A stretch of DNA of 64,000 bases from Propionibacteriales bacterium (lineage in GTDB: Bacteria; Actinomycetota; Actinomycetes; Propionibacteriales; Nocardioidaceae), in NCBI GenBank assembly GCA_009377795.1, contig WHTJ01000001.1, positions 1 through 64,000 of the forward strand. Reading direction: 5' to 3'. Both the position numbers and the translations under genes were made by a program. Numbering within the stretch: the stretch's first letter is position 1; each line of letters starts with the position of its first letter. The notes under the pieces are model-generated. The model searched no databases and was not told where the DNA came from. It worked only from the letters and a program-made list of their open reading frames with translations. This document shows, piece after piece, positions 32,197-42,260 of this stretch.

Positions 32197-32199
32197 CGC

Positions 32200-34116
<1,917 letters not shown>

Positions 34117-34147
34117 CGAAGTAACCCGCTGCTCCGCGGCGCCCCCC

Positions 34148-34175
34148 TTCGCGCCGAGATTGCACATCAGGCCGT
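34148..34175. repeat. Half-copy of the palindromic intergenic repeat
   Basis: TTCGCGCCGAGATTGCA is followed by CATCAGGCCG, without the right-hand arm. It matches the outer arm of the family and the CAT... start of the inner arm seen at 17636. It lies directly before a complete palindrome in the gap after lepA. Confidence 0.85.
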
Positions 34176-34179
34176 TCTC

Positions 34180-34243
34180 TTCGCGCCGAGATTGCAGAAG
34201 TGGCCGATCTGCAGATCGGCCACTTCTGCAATCTCGGCGCGAG
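34180..34243. repeat. Palindromic intergenic repeat, full copy
   Basis: Perfect 31-bp arms (34181-34211 and 34212-34242) meet at a CTGCAG centre. The outer part is TCGCGCCGAGATTGCA and the inner part GAAGTGGCCGATCTG. It lies in the 324-bp gap between lepA and fadD, which otherwise holds only the half-copy before it and the fadD promoter region. It could act as a bidirectional terminator but has no T-run. Confidence 0.95.
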
Positions 34244-34376
34244 TATGTGGCTGGAGCCCGACGTGCGCGAGAATGGGGCGCATGCCCGCACGTCCCACGC
34301 TGATACTCCGCATCGAGGGAGCGTCCTGTCTGCAGAGAATCCTGGCCGCTCACTACCGCACAGTAGTCATCTGATC

Positions 34377-34382
34377 TAAGTT
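34377..34382 (+). promoter_or_regulatory. Possible -10 element of fadD
   Basis: TAAGTT fits TANNNT and would start an mRNA with a leader of about 50 nt carrying AAGGAA before ATG 34441. Confidence 0.3.
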
Positions 34383-34440
34383 GCATGGTGACGGCATGGC
34401 CGTGAGGCGGCGTGCCGGTCCTGAGAGACAAGGAACCCTC

Positions 34441-36267
34441 ATGTCGGTCGAAACGCCTTCCCCAGACGACGTACTCGAGAACCGCGCGCCCAGCGTCGGC
34501 CGGATGTTCCTCGACCGGGTCGCCCAGACACCGCAACACGAGGCCTACCGTTACCCCGAGGGCGACGGCTGGGCATCGATGACCTGGAGGCAGGTCGGCG
34601 ATCGGGTGCGCATGCTCGCGGCCGGCCTGGTGGCGCTGGGGGTCGAGCCGGAGCAACGGGTGGCGATCGCCTCGACCACCCGCATCGAGTGGATCCTGGC
34701 CGACCTCGCGATCATGTGCTCCGGTGCCGCGACCACGACCGTCTACCCCTCGACCATGGGCGAGGACGTCGCCTTCATCCTGGCCGACTCCGACAGCCGG
34801 GTGATCTTCGCGGAGGACGACGAGCAGATCGCCAAGCTGAAGCGGCATCGAGACGAGCTCCCCGAGCAGGCCACGGTCGTGACGTTCGACGGCACGCCCG
34901 TGGGTGAGTGGGTGATCTCGCTCGACCAGCTGGCCGAGCTCGGCGAGAAGCTGATGCAGGACCAGCCCGATGTCGTCGAGCAGCGGGTGGACGCGATCGG
35001 ACGGGACAGCCTGGCCACGCTCATCTACACGTCGGGCACGACCGGACGCCCGAAGGGTGTACGCATCGCCCACGACAGCTGGACGTACGAGGGCGCGGCC
35101 GTGGAGGCGCAACGGCATCTGTCGGCCGACGACGTGCAGTTCCTCTGGCTGCCCATGGCGCACTCTTTCGGCAAGGTCCTGCTGAGCGTCCAGCTCCAGA
35201 TCGGCTTCATGACCGCCGTCGACGGCCGGATAGACAAGATCATCGACAACCTGGCCGTGGTCAAGCCGACGTTCATGGGGGCAGCACCGCGGATCTTCGA
35301 GAAGGCGCACGCCCGGATCGTCACGATGCAGCAGGCCGAGGGCGGCGCGAAAGAGAAGATCTTCAACTGGGCCATGGACGTCGGGAAGGAACACTCCCGC
35401 CGGCGGCTGGCCGGTGAGCCCATGCCGCGGAGCCTGGCGCTGAAGCACAAGGTCGCCGACCGGCTGGTGTTCTCCAAGATCCGTGAGCGTTTCGGCGGCC
35501 GGGTGCGGTTCTTCGTCTCCGGGGCCGCGGCGCTCAACCGTGACGTCGCGGAATGGTTCCATGCCGCCGGCATCCTGATCCTGGAGGGTTACGGGCTCAC
35601 GGAGACCACCGCCGGGTCTTCGCTCAATCGTCCCGAGCACTACAAGTTCGGCACGGTGGGGCCTCCCTTCCCGGGAACGGAGTTCCGGATCGCCGACGAT
35701 GGCGAGATCCTGATCAGGGGTCCCGGTGTCATGCAGGGTTACCACAACCTCGACGACGCGACCCGCGAGTCGCTCGACGAGGACGGCTGGTTCCACACCG
35801 GCGACATCGGCGAGATCGACTCCGACGGCTTCGTTCGCGTCACCGATCGCAAGAAGGACCTGTTCAAGACCTCCGGCGGCAAGTACGTCGCCCCGTCCCT
35901 CATCGAGAGCAGGTTCAAGGCGCTGTGCCCGTACGCCGGCCAGTTCCTCGTACACGGCGCGGAGCGGAACTTCTGTACGGCGATCGTCACGCTCGATCCG
36001 GACGCGATGCAGCAGTGGGCCGAGCAGAACGACATGGCCGGGAGGTCCTACGAGGAGCTGGTGTCGTCCCCCGGGGCCCGGGAGATGGTGGAGGGGTACG
36101 TCAAGCAGCTCAACGACGGGCTCAACCGCTGGGAGACGATCAAGAAGTTCGTCATCCTCGACCACGACCTGACGGTCGAGGGCGGCGAGATGACCCCGTC
36201 CCTGAAGGTGAAGCGCAAGGCGGTCGAGGACAAGTTCCGCGACCAGCTGGACTCCCTCTACGCCTGA
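34441..36267 (+). CDS. Long-chain fatty-acid-CoA ligase (FadD15-like)
   Basis: 608 residues from ATG 34441. The adenylation motif is LIYTSGTTGRPKGVRIAH. EGYGLTETTAGSSLN, DGWFHTGDIGEIDSDGFVRVTDRKKD and the C-terminal catalytic Lys region (LKVKRKAVEDKF) are the AMP-binding superfamily motifs of long-chain acyl-CoA synthetases. It activates fatty acids to acyl-CoA via acyl-AMP for beta-oxidation or lipid synthesis at the membrane face. The N-terminus is short and not membrane-spanning. hemW follows 23 bp downstream with its own -10 element. Confidence 0.93.
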   Translation: MSVETPSPDDVLENRAPSVGRMFLDRVAQTPQHEAYRYPEGDGWASMTWRQVGDRVRMLAAGLVALGVEPEQRVAIASTTRIEWILADLAIMCSGAATTTVYPSTMGEDVAFILADSDSRVIFAEDDEQIAKLKRHRDELPEQATVVTFDGTPVGEWVISLDQLAELGEKLMQDQPDVVEQRVDAIGRDSLATLIYTSGTTGRPKGVRIAHDSWTYEGAAVEAQRHLSADDVQFLWLPMAHSFGKVLLSVQLQIGFMTAVDGRIDKIIDNLAVVKPTFMGAAPRIFEKAHARIVTMQQAEGGAKEKIFNWAMDVGKEHSRRRLAGEPMPRSLALKHKVADRLVFSKIRERFGGRVRFFVSGAAALNRDVAEWFHAAGILILEGYGLTETTAGSSLNRPEHYKFGTVGPPFPGTEFRIADDGEILIRGPGVMQGYHNLDDATRESLDEDGWFHTGDIGEIDSDGFVRVTDRKKDLFKTSGGKYVAPSLIESRFKALCPYAGQFLVHGAERNFCTAIVTLDPDAMQQWAEQNDMAGRSYEELVSSPGAREMVEGYVKQLNDGLNRWETIKKFVILDHDLTVEGGEMTPSLKVKRKAVEDKFRDQLDSLYA

Positions 36268-36278
36268 CCGGCCCCGGC

Positions 36279-36284
36279 TAAGCT
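36279..36284 (+). promoter_or_regulatory. -10 element of hemW (leaderless)
   Basis: TAAGCT ends 6 nt before GTG 36291, the leaderless spacing also seen for several other genes in this window. Confidence 0.45.
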
Positions 36285-36290
36285 GGAGCG

Positions 36291-37517
36291 GTGCCGTCAG
36301 CGTTGCCTGAAGGGGACCCCGCGCCGCGCGACGGGGTGCTTCCCGAGAGCGCGCTGAGCGGTCTGGGCTCGCGGCGGTTCGGGCTCTACATGCACGTGCC
36401 GTTTTGCGTTGTACGGTGCGGATACTGCGACTTCAACACGTACACCGCGTCCGAGCTGGGCGACGACCCGGGAGCATCGCGTACGTCGTACCACCGGGCC
36501 GTGATCCACGAGCTCAACCTGGCTCGGAAGGTCCTCGGCGCCGACGCACCCCCCGCCGACACGGTGTTCTTCGGTGGCGGTACGCCGACCCTGCTCACCC
36601 CAGAGCAGTTCGACGCGGTCCTGACCGTCGTCCGCGACGAGTTCGGTCTCGCACCGGACGCCGAGATCACCACCGAGGCCAATCCGGACAGTATCGGCGC
36701 AGACTCCCTCCGGCGGCTACGCGACTCGGGAATCACCAGGATCTCGTTCGGGATGCAGTCGGCGGTGCCGCATGTCCTGGCCACGCTGGACCGCACGCAT
36801 GATCCGGAGCGGGTGCCTCGGGTCATGGACTGGGCCCGGGAGGCCGGGTTCGACCATGTCAGCCTCGACCTGATCTACGGCACGCCCGGCGAGTCGATGG
36901 CGGACTGGCGGACCAGCCTCGACGCGGCCCTGGACACGCGACCGGACCACATCAGCGCCTACTCGCTGATCGTGGAGCCGGGTACCGCCCTCGCGCAGCG
37001 GGTACGTCGCGGCGAGCTGGCGGCGCCGGACGACGACGACCTGGCCGACAAGTACCAGCTCGCCGACGAGGTGCTCGGTGCGCGCGGCCTCGCGTGGTAC
37101 GAGGTATCGAACTGGGCACGCGCGCCCGCGGCGCGGTGCCGGCACAACGAGATCTACTGGACCGGCGGCGACTGGTGGGGAGCGGGACCGGGCGCCCATT
37201 CCCACGTCGGCGGGGTCCGGTGGTGGAACGTCAAGCACCCCGCGGCGTACGCCGCTCGGCTGGCCGAGGACCGAAGCCCGGCGTACGCGCGGGAGATCCT
37301 CGACGACGAAGTCCGGCGGATGGAGCGCGTGCTGCTGGAGCTGCGGCTCTCGGACGGCCTGTCGCTGAGCGTGCTGGATCCGGCCGGGGTACGAGCGGCC
37401 GCCCGGCAGACCGAGGCCGGAAACCTGGAGCCCGCCGCCCTGGATCGGGGCCGGGCCGTGCTGACGTGTCGCGGGCGGCTGCTGGCGGACGCCGTCGTAC
37501 GGGATCTGCTGCCCTGA
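36291..37517 (+). CDS. hemW: Heme chaperone HemW (radical SAM)
   Basis: 408 residues from GTG 36291. The radical SAM cluster motif CVVRCGYC is preceded by YMHVPFC, with FFGGGTPTLL, ITTEANPDS and RISFGMQSA downstream. This is the HemW pattern (CxxxCxxC with the extra Cys), so it is a heme chaperone rather than HemN itself. It inserts heme into membrane respiratory enzymes. The C-terminal HemN-like domain, with the GAGPGAHSHVGGVRWWN segment, is intact. hrcA lies further downstream, beyond an oppositely oriented operon. Confidence 0.95.
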   Translation: MPSALPEGDPAPRDGVLPESALSGLGSRRFGLYMHVPFCVVRCGYCDFNTYTASELGDDPGASRTSYHRAVIHELNLARKVLGADAPPADTVFFGGGTPTLLTPEQFDAVLTVVRDEFGLAPDAEITTEANPDSIGADSLRRLRDSGITRISFGMQSAVPHVLATLDRTHDPERVPRVMDWAREAGFDHVSLDLIYGTPGESMADWRTSLDAALDTRPDHISAYSLIVEPGTALAQRVRRGELAAPDDDDLADKYQLADEVLGARGLAWYEVSNWARAPAARCRHNEIYWTGGDWWGAGPGAHSHVGGVRWWNVKHPAAYAARLAEDRSPAYAREILDDEVRRMERVLLELRLSDGLSLSVLDPAGVRAAARQTEAGNLEPAALDRGRAVLTCRGRLLADAVVRDLLP

Positions 37518-37528
37518 GCGCCGACGGC

Positions 37529-37981
37529 CTAGCGCACGATCGGGACGGCGATCGGGTAGCGGAAGTCGCGGCCCTGCCCGGCCCGGATCGTGGCGACGAT
37601 CGGGAGCACGTACATCGCGGCGATCAGGACGGCGAACACACCGAAGCCGAGCACCAGGAGAGGCGGGAGCTCGCCCTCCCGCGGGTCGGTCGCGGCGACC
37701 ATCCCCATGAGGAGCAGGAGCCACCCGATCGTGATGCTCAGCATGGTGATCTGGAAGTTCAGCGACTCGATCGCGTGCCTGCGTACGAACGTCGAGCGCG
37801 GGCCGCCGATCAGCATGACCAGCAGCGGCGCGACGAAGCTGAGGACCAGCGCGCCCGCGTGTGCGGCGACCACCCACAGGGTCGTCTCGGTGCCGTCCAT
37901 CGGCCGCTCGGCCGGCGGTAGCTCGTCCGGCGGTGTCTCGTCCGGCGGTGTCTCGTCCGGCTGGGGTGCTGGCGCCGTCAT
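37529..37981 (-). CDS. DUF4870 membrane protein
   Basis: 150 residues from ATG 37981, which overlaps the MFS stop by 4 bp (ATGA). A Pro/Asp/Glu-rich N-terminus with a DETPP repeat, encoded by a 15-bp tandem duplication, is followed by three to four helices and the hallmark GPRSTFVRRHAIESLNFQI of DUF4870/Tic20-like small membrane proteins. The function is unknown. It is the last gene of the ArsR-small ORF-MFS-DUF4870 operon. Confidence 0.85.
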   Translation of the reverse strand: MTAPAPQPDETPPDETPPDELPPAERPMDGTETTLWVVAAHAGALVLSFVAPLLVMLIGGPRSTFVRRHAIESLNFQITMLSITIGWLLLLMGMVAATDPREGELPPLLVLGFGVFAVLIAAMYVLPIVATIRAGQGRDFRYPIAVPIVR

Positions 37982-39066
37982 GCTGCCAGCGTAGGTCGCC
38001 GCCGTTCGATCTGCCGCCACTCCGCCCGCACGGCGGGCAGCATGGTGGCGACGAGGTACGCCGTACCGCACACCACCAGTGCGGGCGCAAGGCCCGCCGC
38101 GGCGATCAGCGTGCCGCCCACCACGCCACCCAGCGGCATCCCGGCCCAGGAGAGCGACGTGGTCAGGGAGGAGACCCGGCCCACCAGCGGCTTGGGGATG
38201 CGGTCGAAGATCACCGCGCCCAGTATCGGGTTGAGGAACCCCGACGCCAGCCCGCCGCAGGCGAACACCGCGACGACCACGGACAGCGGCATATCGAGCG
38301 CGAGCACCAGGAACCGCGGCGCGCCGGTGATCAGGAAGCAGAGGAGGTACGTCGCGAACCGGGGAAGGCGCTCCGCGATCGCGGCCGCGGTCAGGGAGCC
38401 GACCGTCGACATCGCGGCGAACACCGCGAACAGCAGTCCAATGATCTCCGGCCCTCGGTCCGGGTGGTCCGCCCACACCGGTACCAGCACCACCAGGAAG
38501 GCCTGGTCGAGCAGGTTCGTCGTACCCACCATCACCGTGATCGCGACCAGGACCGGATCCCTGCGCAGGAAGTCCCAGCCCGCGCGCAGCCGGGCCAGGT
38601 AACCGTCACCGGCTTCCGCGTGCTCGTCCTGATGAACCCGGCGCGGTGCCGTGCCCGCGATCAGGGCGGCGGCGACGCCGAAGCTGGCCGCGTCCACGGT
38701 CAACGCCGCGACCGGCCCGATCCAGGCGATGAGGACGCCGGCCGCGGCCGCGCCGGCGGTGGTGGCGAGCCGTTCGGCGGCGCCGACCAGCAGGAGCAGA
38801 GCCGGATAGCTCAGGGCGTCCAGATGGTGCAGCAGCGGGATCGGGCCGACGACCACCAGGCTGAGCGAGTCGGCGGCGGCGCTGACCCTGCGGGCGCCGA
38901 ACCGGTCGATCAGCGGGCCGCCGAGCGCCTTGGCGAGGACGTACGGCGCCATCTCCGCGAAGCCCACGATCCCGGTCAGGGAGATGGTCTCGGCGCTCAG
39001 CCAGCCCACCAATGGGGTGAACCGCCGGCGGGTCGTGGCCGTCGGCCCGCCCGGACCTGATGTCAT
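37978..39066 (-). CDS. MFS transporter, apparently shortened
   Basis: 362 residues from ATG 39066. The family is MFS_1 of the macrolide/bacterial exporter type (GGPLIDRFGARRVSAAADSLSLVVVG, GPEIIGLLFAVFAAMSTVGSLTA). Compared with relatives of about 420 residues, TM1 seems shortened between AETISLTG and IVGFAEMAPY. A second gap seems to remove the loop usually present between LLLLV and AERLATTAG, where proteins of this type carry a LVPxVAERAG stretch. Both gaps are in frame. It may be a non-functional transporter. It is coexpressed with the upstream ArsR-type gene. Confidence 0.8.
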   Translation of the reverse strand: MTSGPGGPTATTRRRFTPLVGWLSAETISLTGIVGFAEMAPYVLAKALGGPLIDRFGARRVSAAADSLSLVVVGPIPLLHHLDALSYPALLLLVGAAERLATTAGAAAAGVLIAWIGPVAALTVDAASFGVAAALIAGTAPRRVHQDEHAEAGDGYLARLRAGWDFLRRDPVLVAITVMVGTTNLLDQAFLVVLVPVWADHPDRGPEIIGLLFAVFAAMSTVGSLTAAAIAERLPRFATYLLCFLITGAPRFLVLALDMPLSVVVAVFACGGLASGFLNPILGAVIFDRIPKPLVGRVSSLTTSLSWAGMPLGGVVGGTLIAAAGLAPALVVCGTAYLVATMLPAVRAEWRQIERRRPTLAA

Positions 39067-39070
39067 GCGC

Positions 39071-39232
39071 TTACGACGGTGGCTCGGTGTCGAGCCGGCG
39101 GGCGAGGTGGTGCAGGGCGACGGCGAGCGTGTGCCGGGCGCGAGGGCGTCGGCGAGGTGGTCGCGGGCCCGGACCGTGTACGTGCCGTTCCGCGTCGATC
39201 GCATGCACCAGCTCTTCGAAGCCGAGGCTCAT
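39071..39232 (-). CDS. Small 53-residue ORF between ArsR and MFS genes
   Basis: ATG 39232 overlaps the ArsR stop by 4 bp (ATGA) and follows GGGGAG, and the stop lies 4 bp before the MFS ATG, so it is placed like a real coupled gene. Its first part (MSLGFEELVHAIDAERH) and last part (LAVALHHLARRLDTEPPS) have high GC at third positions. The middle (GPGPRPPRRRPRAR) does not, while the next frame there reads VRARDHLADALAPG with high GC3. Two compensating frameshifts in an originally simple helical protein would explain this. No homologue is recognised. Confidence 0.6.
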   Translation of the reverse strand: MSLGFEELVHAIDAERHVHGPGPRPPRRRPRARHTLAVALHHLARRLDTEPPS

Positions 39233-39837
39233 CGTTCGCTCCCCGAGTCAGGTTCGTCGGCGGATGGGGTGGGGCCCGGATAGGGGAAGGTGTGGAACTG
39301 GAACATCACGGTGCGGGTGCCCGGCACCGGCTCGGCGGGTTCGGGAGTGCGCTGGTACGTCTCCATCATGAGGTCCACGACGCGTCGGGTCAGCTGCTCC
39401 GCCTGCTCCGGGGTGAGTCGCAGGACCACGTCGTTCGACGTGCTGACCCGGCGCCACTCGTCGGGAAGGGACGGCCGCTCCTCGACCGCGCGTTGCAAGG
39501 CCTGGGACTGCACGATCACCGCGGCCTGCGCGAACGCGTCGGCCGCGTCCCTCGCGGCCGGTTCGGCCGGGGCCTCGTCCACGTGGGTGAAGCGATGGGT
39601 GGCCCGCCACCAGCGGTCCCGCTGGTTGCCGCGGTCGGCGTCCTCCTCGATGAAGCCGTGCTGGGCGAGCTGGCGCAGGTGGTAGCTGGTGGCGCCGGTG
39701 TTGAGGCCGAGCTGCTCGGCCAGCCGGCTCGCCGTCGACGGTCCGTCGATCCGCAGGCTGCCGAGCATCCGGAGGCGCACCGGGTGCGCGAGGGCGCGCA
39801 GCGCCTGCGGATCGGGGGTGGTGTTCTCCTCGGCCAT
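39229..39837 (-). CDS. ArsR-type winged-helix regulator with C-terminal extension
   Basis: 202 residues from ATG 39837. The N-terminal HTH (PQALRALAHPVRLRMLGSLRIDGPSTASRLAEQLGLNTGATSYHLRQLAQHGFIEE) is typical of actinobacterial helix-turn-helix regulators paired with MFS exporters, with a conserved DRWWRATHRF wing segment. The C-terminal half (SDLMMETYQRTPEPAEP) is helical and may be dimerising or ligand-binding. Its operon includes the downstream small ORF, MFS and DUF4870 genes. A 21-bp perfect inverted repeat 15 bp upstream is the likely operator. Confidence 0.9.
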   Translation of the reverse strand: MAEENTTPDPQALRALAHPVRLRMLGSLRIDGPSTASRLAEQLGLNTGATSYHLRQLAQHGFIEEDADRGNQRDRWWRATHRFTHVDEAPAEPAARDAADAFAQAAVIVQSQALQRAVEERPSLPDEWRRVSTSNDVVLRLTPEQAEQLTRRVVDLMMETYQRTPEPAEPVPGTRTVMFQFHTFPYPGPTPSADEPDSGSER

Positions 39838-39851
39838 GCATCGGAGCCTAC

Positions 39852-39903
39852 AACTCCATACATCTCTTTGCACATATTATTTTGCAAAGAGATGTATGGA
39901 GTT
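39852..39903. promoter_or_regulatory. Large inverted repeat upstream of the ArsR-MFS operon
   Basis: Perfect 21-bp arms (39852-39872 and 39883-39903; core CTCCATACATCTCTTTGCA) flank a 10-bp AT-rich spacer. AT content is far above that of neighbouring sequence. It starts 15 bp before ATG 39837. TTGCA and TATGGA words within it could serve as promoter elements on either strand. Probably the operator of the ArsR-type regulator. Confidence 0.7.
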
Positions 39904-40080
39904 TCGGATGGCGACACCCTCGCTCGCCTGGACGTTGTTGGCGCGCCTGCAGACGTAAGACCGCCCGGAATGTCGCCAATGTTCAGCACCACCGCGAGTG
40001 AACCACTGCCAGCCGAGTGAAGCCGGACACGGCCCGCGTCGGTTGGGGCTTGCGGGGATGAGCCAGGTGTCGTCGGGCCG

Positions 40081-40114
40081 CTATGACCTGCCCGGAGTTC
40101 CGGGCAGGTCATAG
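40081..40114. terminator. Perfect 15-bp hairpin after the MBL hydrolase gene
   Basis: CTATGACCTGCCCGG and CCGGGCAGGTCATAG form a perfect stem around AGTT. It lies between the end of the MBL gene (40167, minus strand) and the ArsR-type regulator operon. There is no T-run. Plausible as a terminator for the MBL gene. The rest of the 329-bp gap (39838-40166) holds the 39852 inverted repeat and otherwise no recognisable element. Confidence 0.6.
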
Positions 40115-40166
40115 CCGGCGGGTGAAGTGCCTGGTCAGGCCGGGTGCGAAAGGTTCGGAGCCGTCC

Positions 40167-41045
40167 TCAGGAGATGATCCGGAGCTGGTCCGATGGTCCG
40201 GCGGCGTGCTCGTACCCGCGGCGTACGGCGTGCTCCAGGTGTGCCCGCTCCCACGGCCAGTCGCCCTCGTCGAGCGCGGCTGCGAGGGGTACGCCGGAGC
40301 TCGCGAGCTGTCCGATGGTGTTCGCCACGACCGCGACGTCGCCGTGTTGTCGCTGCACGAACTCTCGGTCCACCGGCGACCCGTGCCCCGGAAGCACCGT
40401 GCCGCCGTCGGTCACCACCCCGAGCACCATCTCCAGGGCCGCGGGCCATTCCAGCGGGAAGCAGTCCGGGCCGTAGCTGGGCCGTCCGCTCTGCTCCACC
40501 AGGTCCCCCGCGAACACCACGTCGACGTCCGGAACCCGGACCACCAGGTCGCCGTCGGTGTGGCCGCGGCCGCAGTAGACCAGCTCGGCGCCACGATCAC
40601 CGAGGTCGAGTACGGCGACCGAGGAGAACGTCCGGTCCGCCGGTCGCAACCGGGTGTCCAGGACGTCCTGGAGCACATCGGTGGTGATCGGAGGCGCTTC
40701 CTCGCCGTTGGCGAGGTTCTCCCGGCGCTGCTCCCGCACCCACCGGGCGTGCGCGTCCAGGCCCATGGCGGCGTTCTCGTGCGCCCAGATCTCGGCGTCG
40801 TCGAAGGCGATGTTGCCGAACGTATGGTCGAAGTGCTGATGGGTGTTCACCACCCACCGGATGGGGGAGCTGGACAGCCGGCGTACGTCGTCGCGCAACG
40901 ACCGGCCCTGCCCGGCCGTAGCCCGGGTGTCGATCACCGCCAGGCCGTCCGATCCGGCCACCACGCCCACCGTGACGTCCCACTCGGGATAGCGGCGCAT
41001 CCAGCATCGCTGCGCGACCTCGGTCCAGTCAGCAGGCGCCGCCAT
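40167..41045 (-). CDS. Metallo-beta-lactamase-fold hydrolase
   Basis: 292 residues from ATG 41045. The zinc motif [13 protein letters not shown] (HxHxDH) is followed by the metal-ligand segments [30 protein letters not shown] and [14 protein letters not shown]. It is a cytosolic MBL-fold hydrolase, probably of thioester, lactone or phosphodiester type. The substrate is unknown. It is divergent from hrcA, whose CIRCE element is in the short gap. Confidence 0.9.
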   Translation of the reverse strand: MAAPADWTEVAQRCWMRRYPEWDVTVGVVAGSDGLAVIDTRATAGQGRSLRDDVRRLSSSPIRWVVNTHQHFDHTFGNIAFDDAEIWAHENAAMGLDAHARWVREQRRENLANGEEAPPITTDVLQDVLDTRLRPADRTFSSVAVLDLGDRGAELVYCGRGHTDGDLVVRVPDVDVVFAGDLVEQSGRPSYGPDCFPLEWPAALEMVLGVVTDGGTVLPGHGSPVDREFVQRQHGDVAVVANTIGQLASSGVPLAAALDEGDWPWERAHLEHAVRRGYEHAAGPSDQLRIIS

Positions 41046-41114
41046 GCCACGATCATCACACGCTGAGCACGTCGGACCACCCGCACGACGAGGTGACGTA
41101 ACGCCCCCACCGCG

Positions 41115-41145
41115 TAGACTGGCACTCCGACGGACGGAGTGCCAA
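41115..41145 (+). promoter_or_regulatory. CIRCE operator with overlapping -10 (hrcA promoter)
   Basis: CTGGCACTC, a 9-bp spacer and GAGTGCCAA (41119-41145) form a CIRCE element close to consensus TTAGCACTC-N9-GAGTGCTAA. The -10 TAGACT (41115-41120) overlaps it. HrcA binding would therefore shut off its own hrcA-dnaJ-rsmE transcript. Confidence 0.85.
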
Positions 41146-41166
41146 GGGACGAAGGGATGGGGCGCC

Positions 41167-42201
41167 ATGTCAGACAGCGGTACCGACGACCGCAAGCTCG
41201 ACGTGCTGCGCGCCATCGTGGAGGACTACGTCTCGACCCAGGAGCCGGTGGGGTCGAAGTCCCTGGTCGAACGTCACAGGCTCGGGGTCTCCCCGGCGAC
41301 CGTGCGCAACGACATGGCCGCACTGGAGGAGGAGGGCCTGATCACGCAACCGCACACCAGTGCCGGCCGGGTTCCGACCGACAAGGGTTACCGGTTGTTC
41401 GTCGACCGGCTCACCGCGGTCAAGCCGTTGAGCGGCGCGGAACGCCGGGCGATCTCCACGTTCCTCGAGGGCGCGGTCGACCTGGACGACGTCGTGCAGC
41501 GCACGGTCCGGATGCTCGCTCAGCTGACCCAGCAGGTCGCGATCGTGCAGTACCCGACGCTGTCCAGGTCCACGGTCCGGCACGTGGAGCTGGTGCCGCT
41601 CGCCACCACGAGACTGCTCCTCGTCCTGATCACGAGCGGCGGACGGGTCGAGCAACGGGTGATCACGTTGCCCGAGGCTCCACACGAGACCGTGTTGGGC
41701 GACCTGCGGGCACGCCTCAACCAGGAGGCGATCGGGCACAGGCTGGTCGAGGCGACCAAGCGGCTCAGCCGGCTCCCGGAGGCGTACGCGCCGGAGGACA
41801 GGCCGGTGGTGTCGGTGGTGGTGACCTCGCTGATCGAGCTCATCTCCGACGAGCGCTCCGACGAACGGGTCGCGATCGGCGGCACCGCGAACCTGTCCCA
41901 TTTCGGGGACGACTTCGAGCGCTCGATCAAGCCCGTCCTCGAGGTGCTGGAGGAGCACGTCGTACTCCTCCGCCTGCTGGGTGAGGCGACCAGCCCGAGT
42001 ACGGTCACCGTCCGCATCGGCCACGAGCAGCCGTACGAGGAGCTGTCGTCGACCAGCGTGATCGCCACCGGTTACGGCCCGAGCGAAGAAGCCCTGGCCA
42101 CGCTCGGTATCGTCGGCCCGACCCGGATGGATTACCCCGGGAGCATGGCCGCCGTCCGAGCCGTCGCCCGCTACGTCAGCCGTATCCTCTCCGAGTCGTA
42201 A
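41167..42201 (+). CDS. hrcA: Heat-inducible repressor HrcA
   Basis: 344 residues from ATG 41167. The N-terminal winged helix ([45 protein letters not shown]) and central [17 protein letters not shown]-type motif ([19 protein letters not shown]) are the HrcA signature, with the GTANLSHF C-terminal domain. It represses heat-shock genes by binding CIRCE and is controlled by GroEL availability. A CIRCE copy lies just upstream, so autoregulation is evident. dnaJ follows 59 bp downstream. Confidence 0.96.
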   Translation: MSDSGTDDRKLDVLRAIVEDYVSTQEPVGSKSLVERHRLGVSPATVRNDMAALEEEGLITQPHTSAGRVPTDKGYRLFVDRLTAVKPLSGAERRAISTFLEGAVDLDDVVQRTVRMLAQLTQQVAIVQYPTLSRSTVRHVELVPLATTRLLLVLITSGGRVEQRVITLPEAPHETVLGDLRARLNQEAIGHRLVEATKRLSRLPEAYAPEDRPVVSVVVTSLIELISDERSDERVAIGGTANLSHFGDDFERSIKPVLEVLEEHVVLLRLLGEATSPSTVTVRIGHEQPYEELSSTSVIATGYGPSEEALATLGIVGPTRMDYPGSMAAVRAVARYVSRILSES

Positions 42202-42260
42202 CCCGTCGTGTGCACCCCCGCCGTACCTTGGAAACCGTCGACTGAAAGCCCACCCCACCT

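Noticed and set aside
36291-37517. Oxygen-independent coproporphyrinogen oxidase (HemN)
   Set aside because: The CxxxCxxC context and length fit HemW, the heme chaperone; HemN-specific N-terminal features are not seen.
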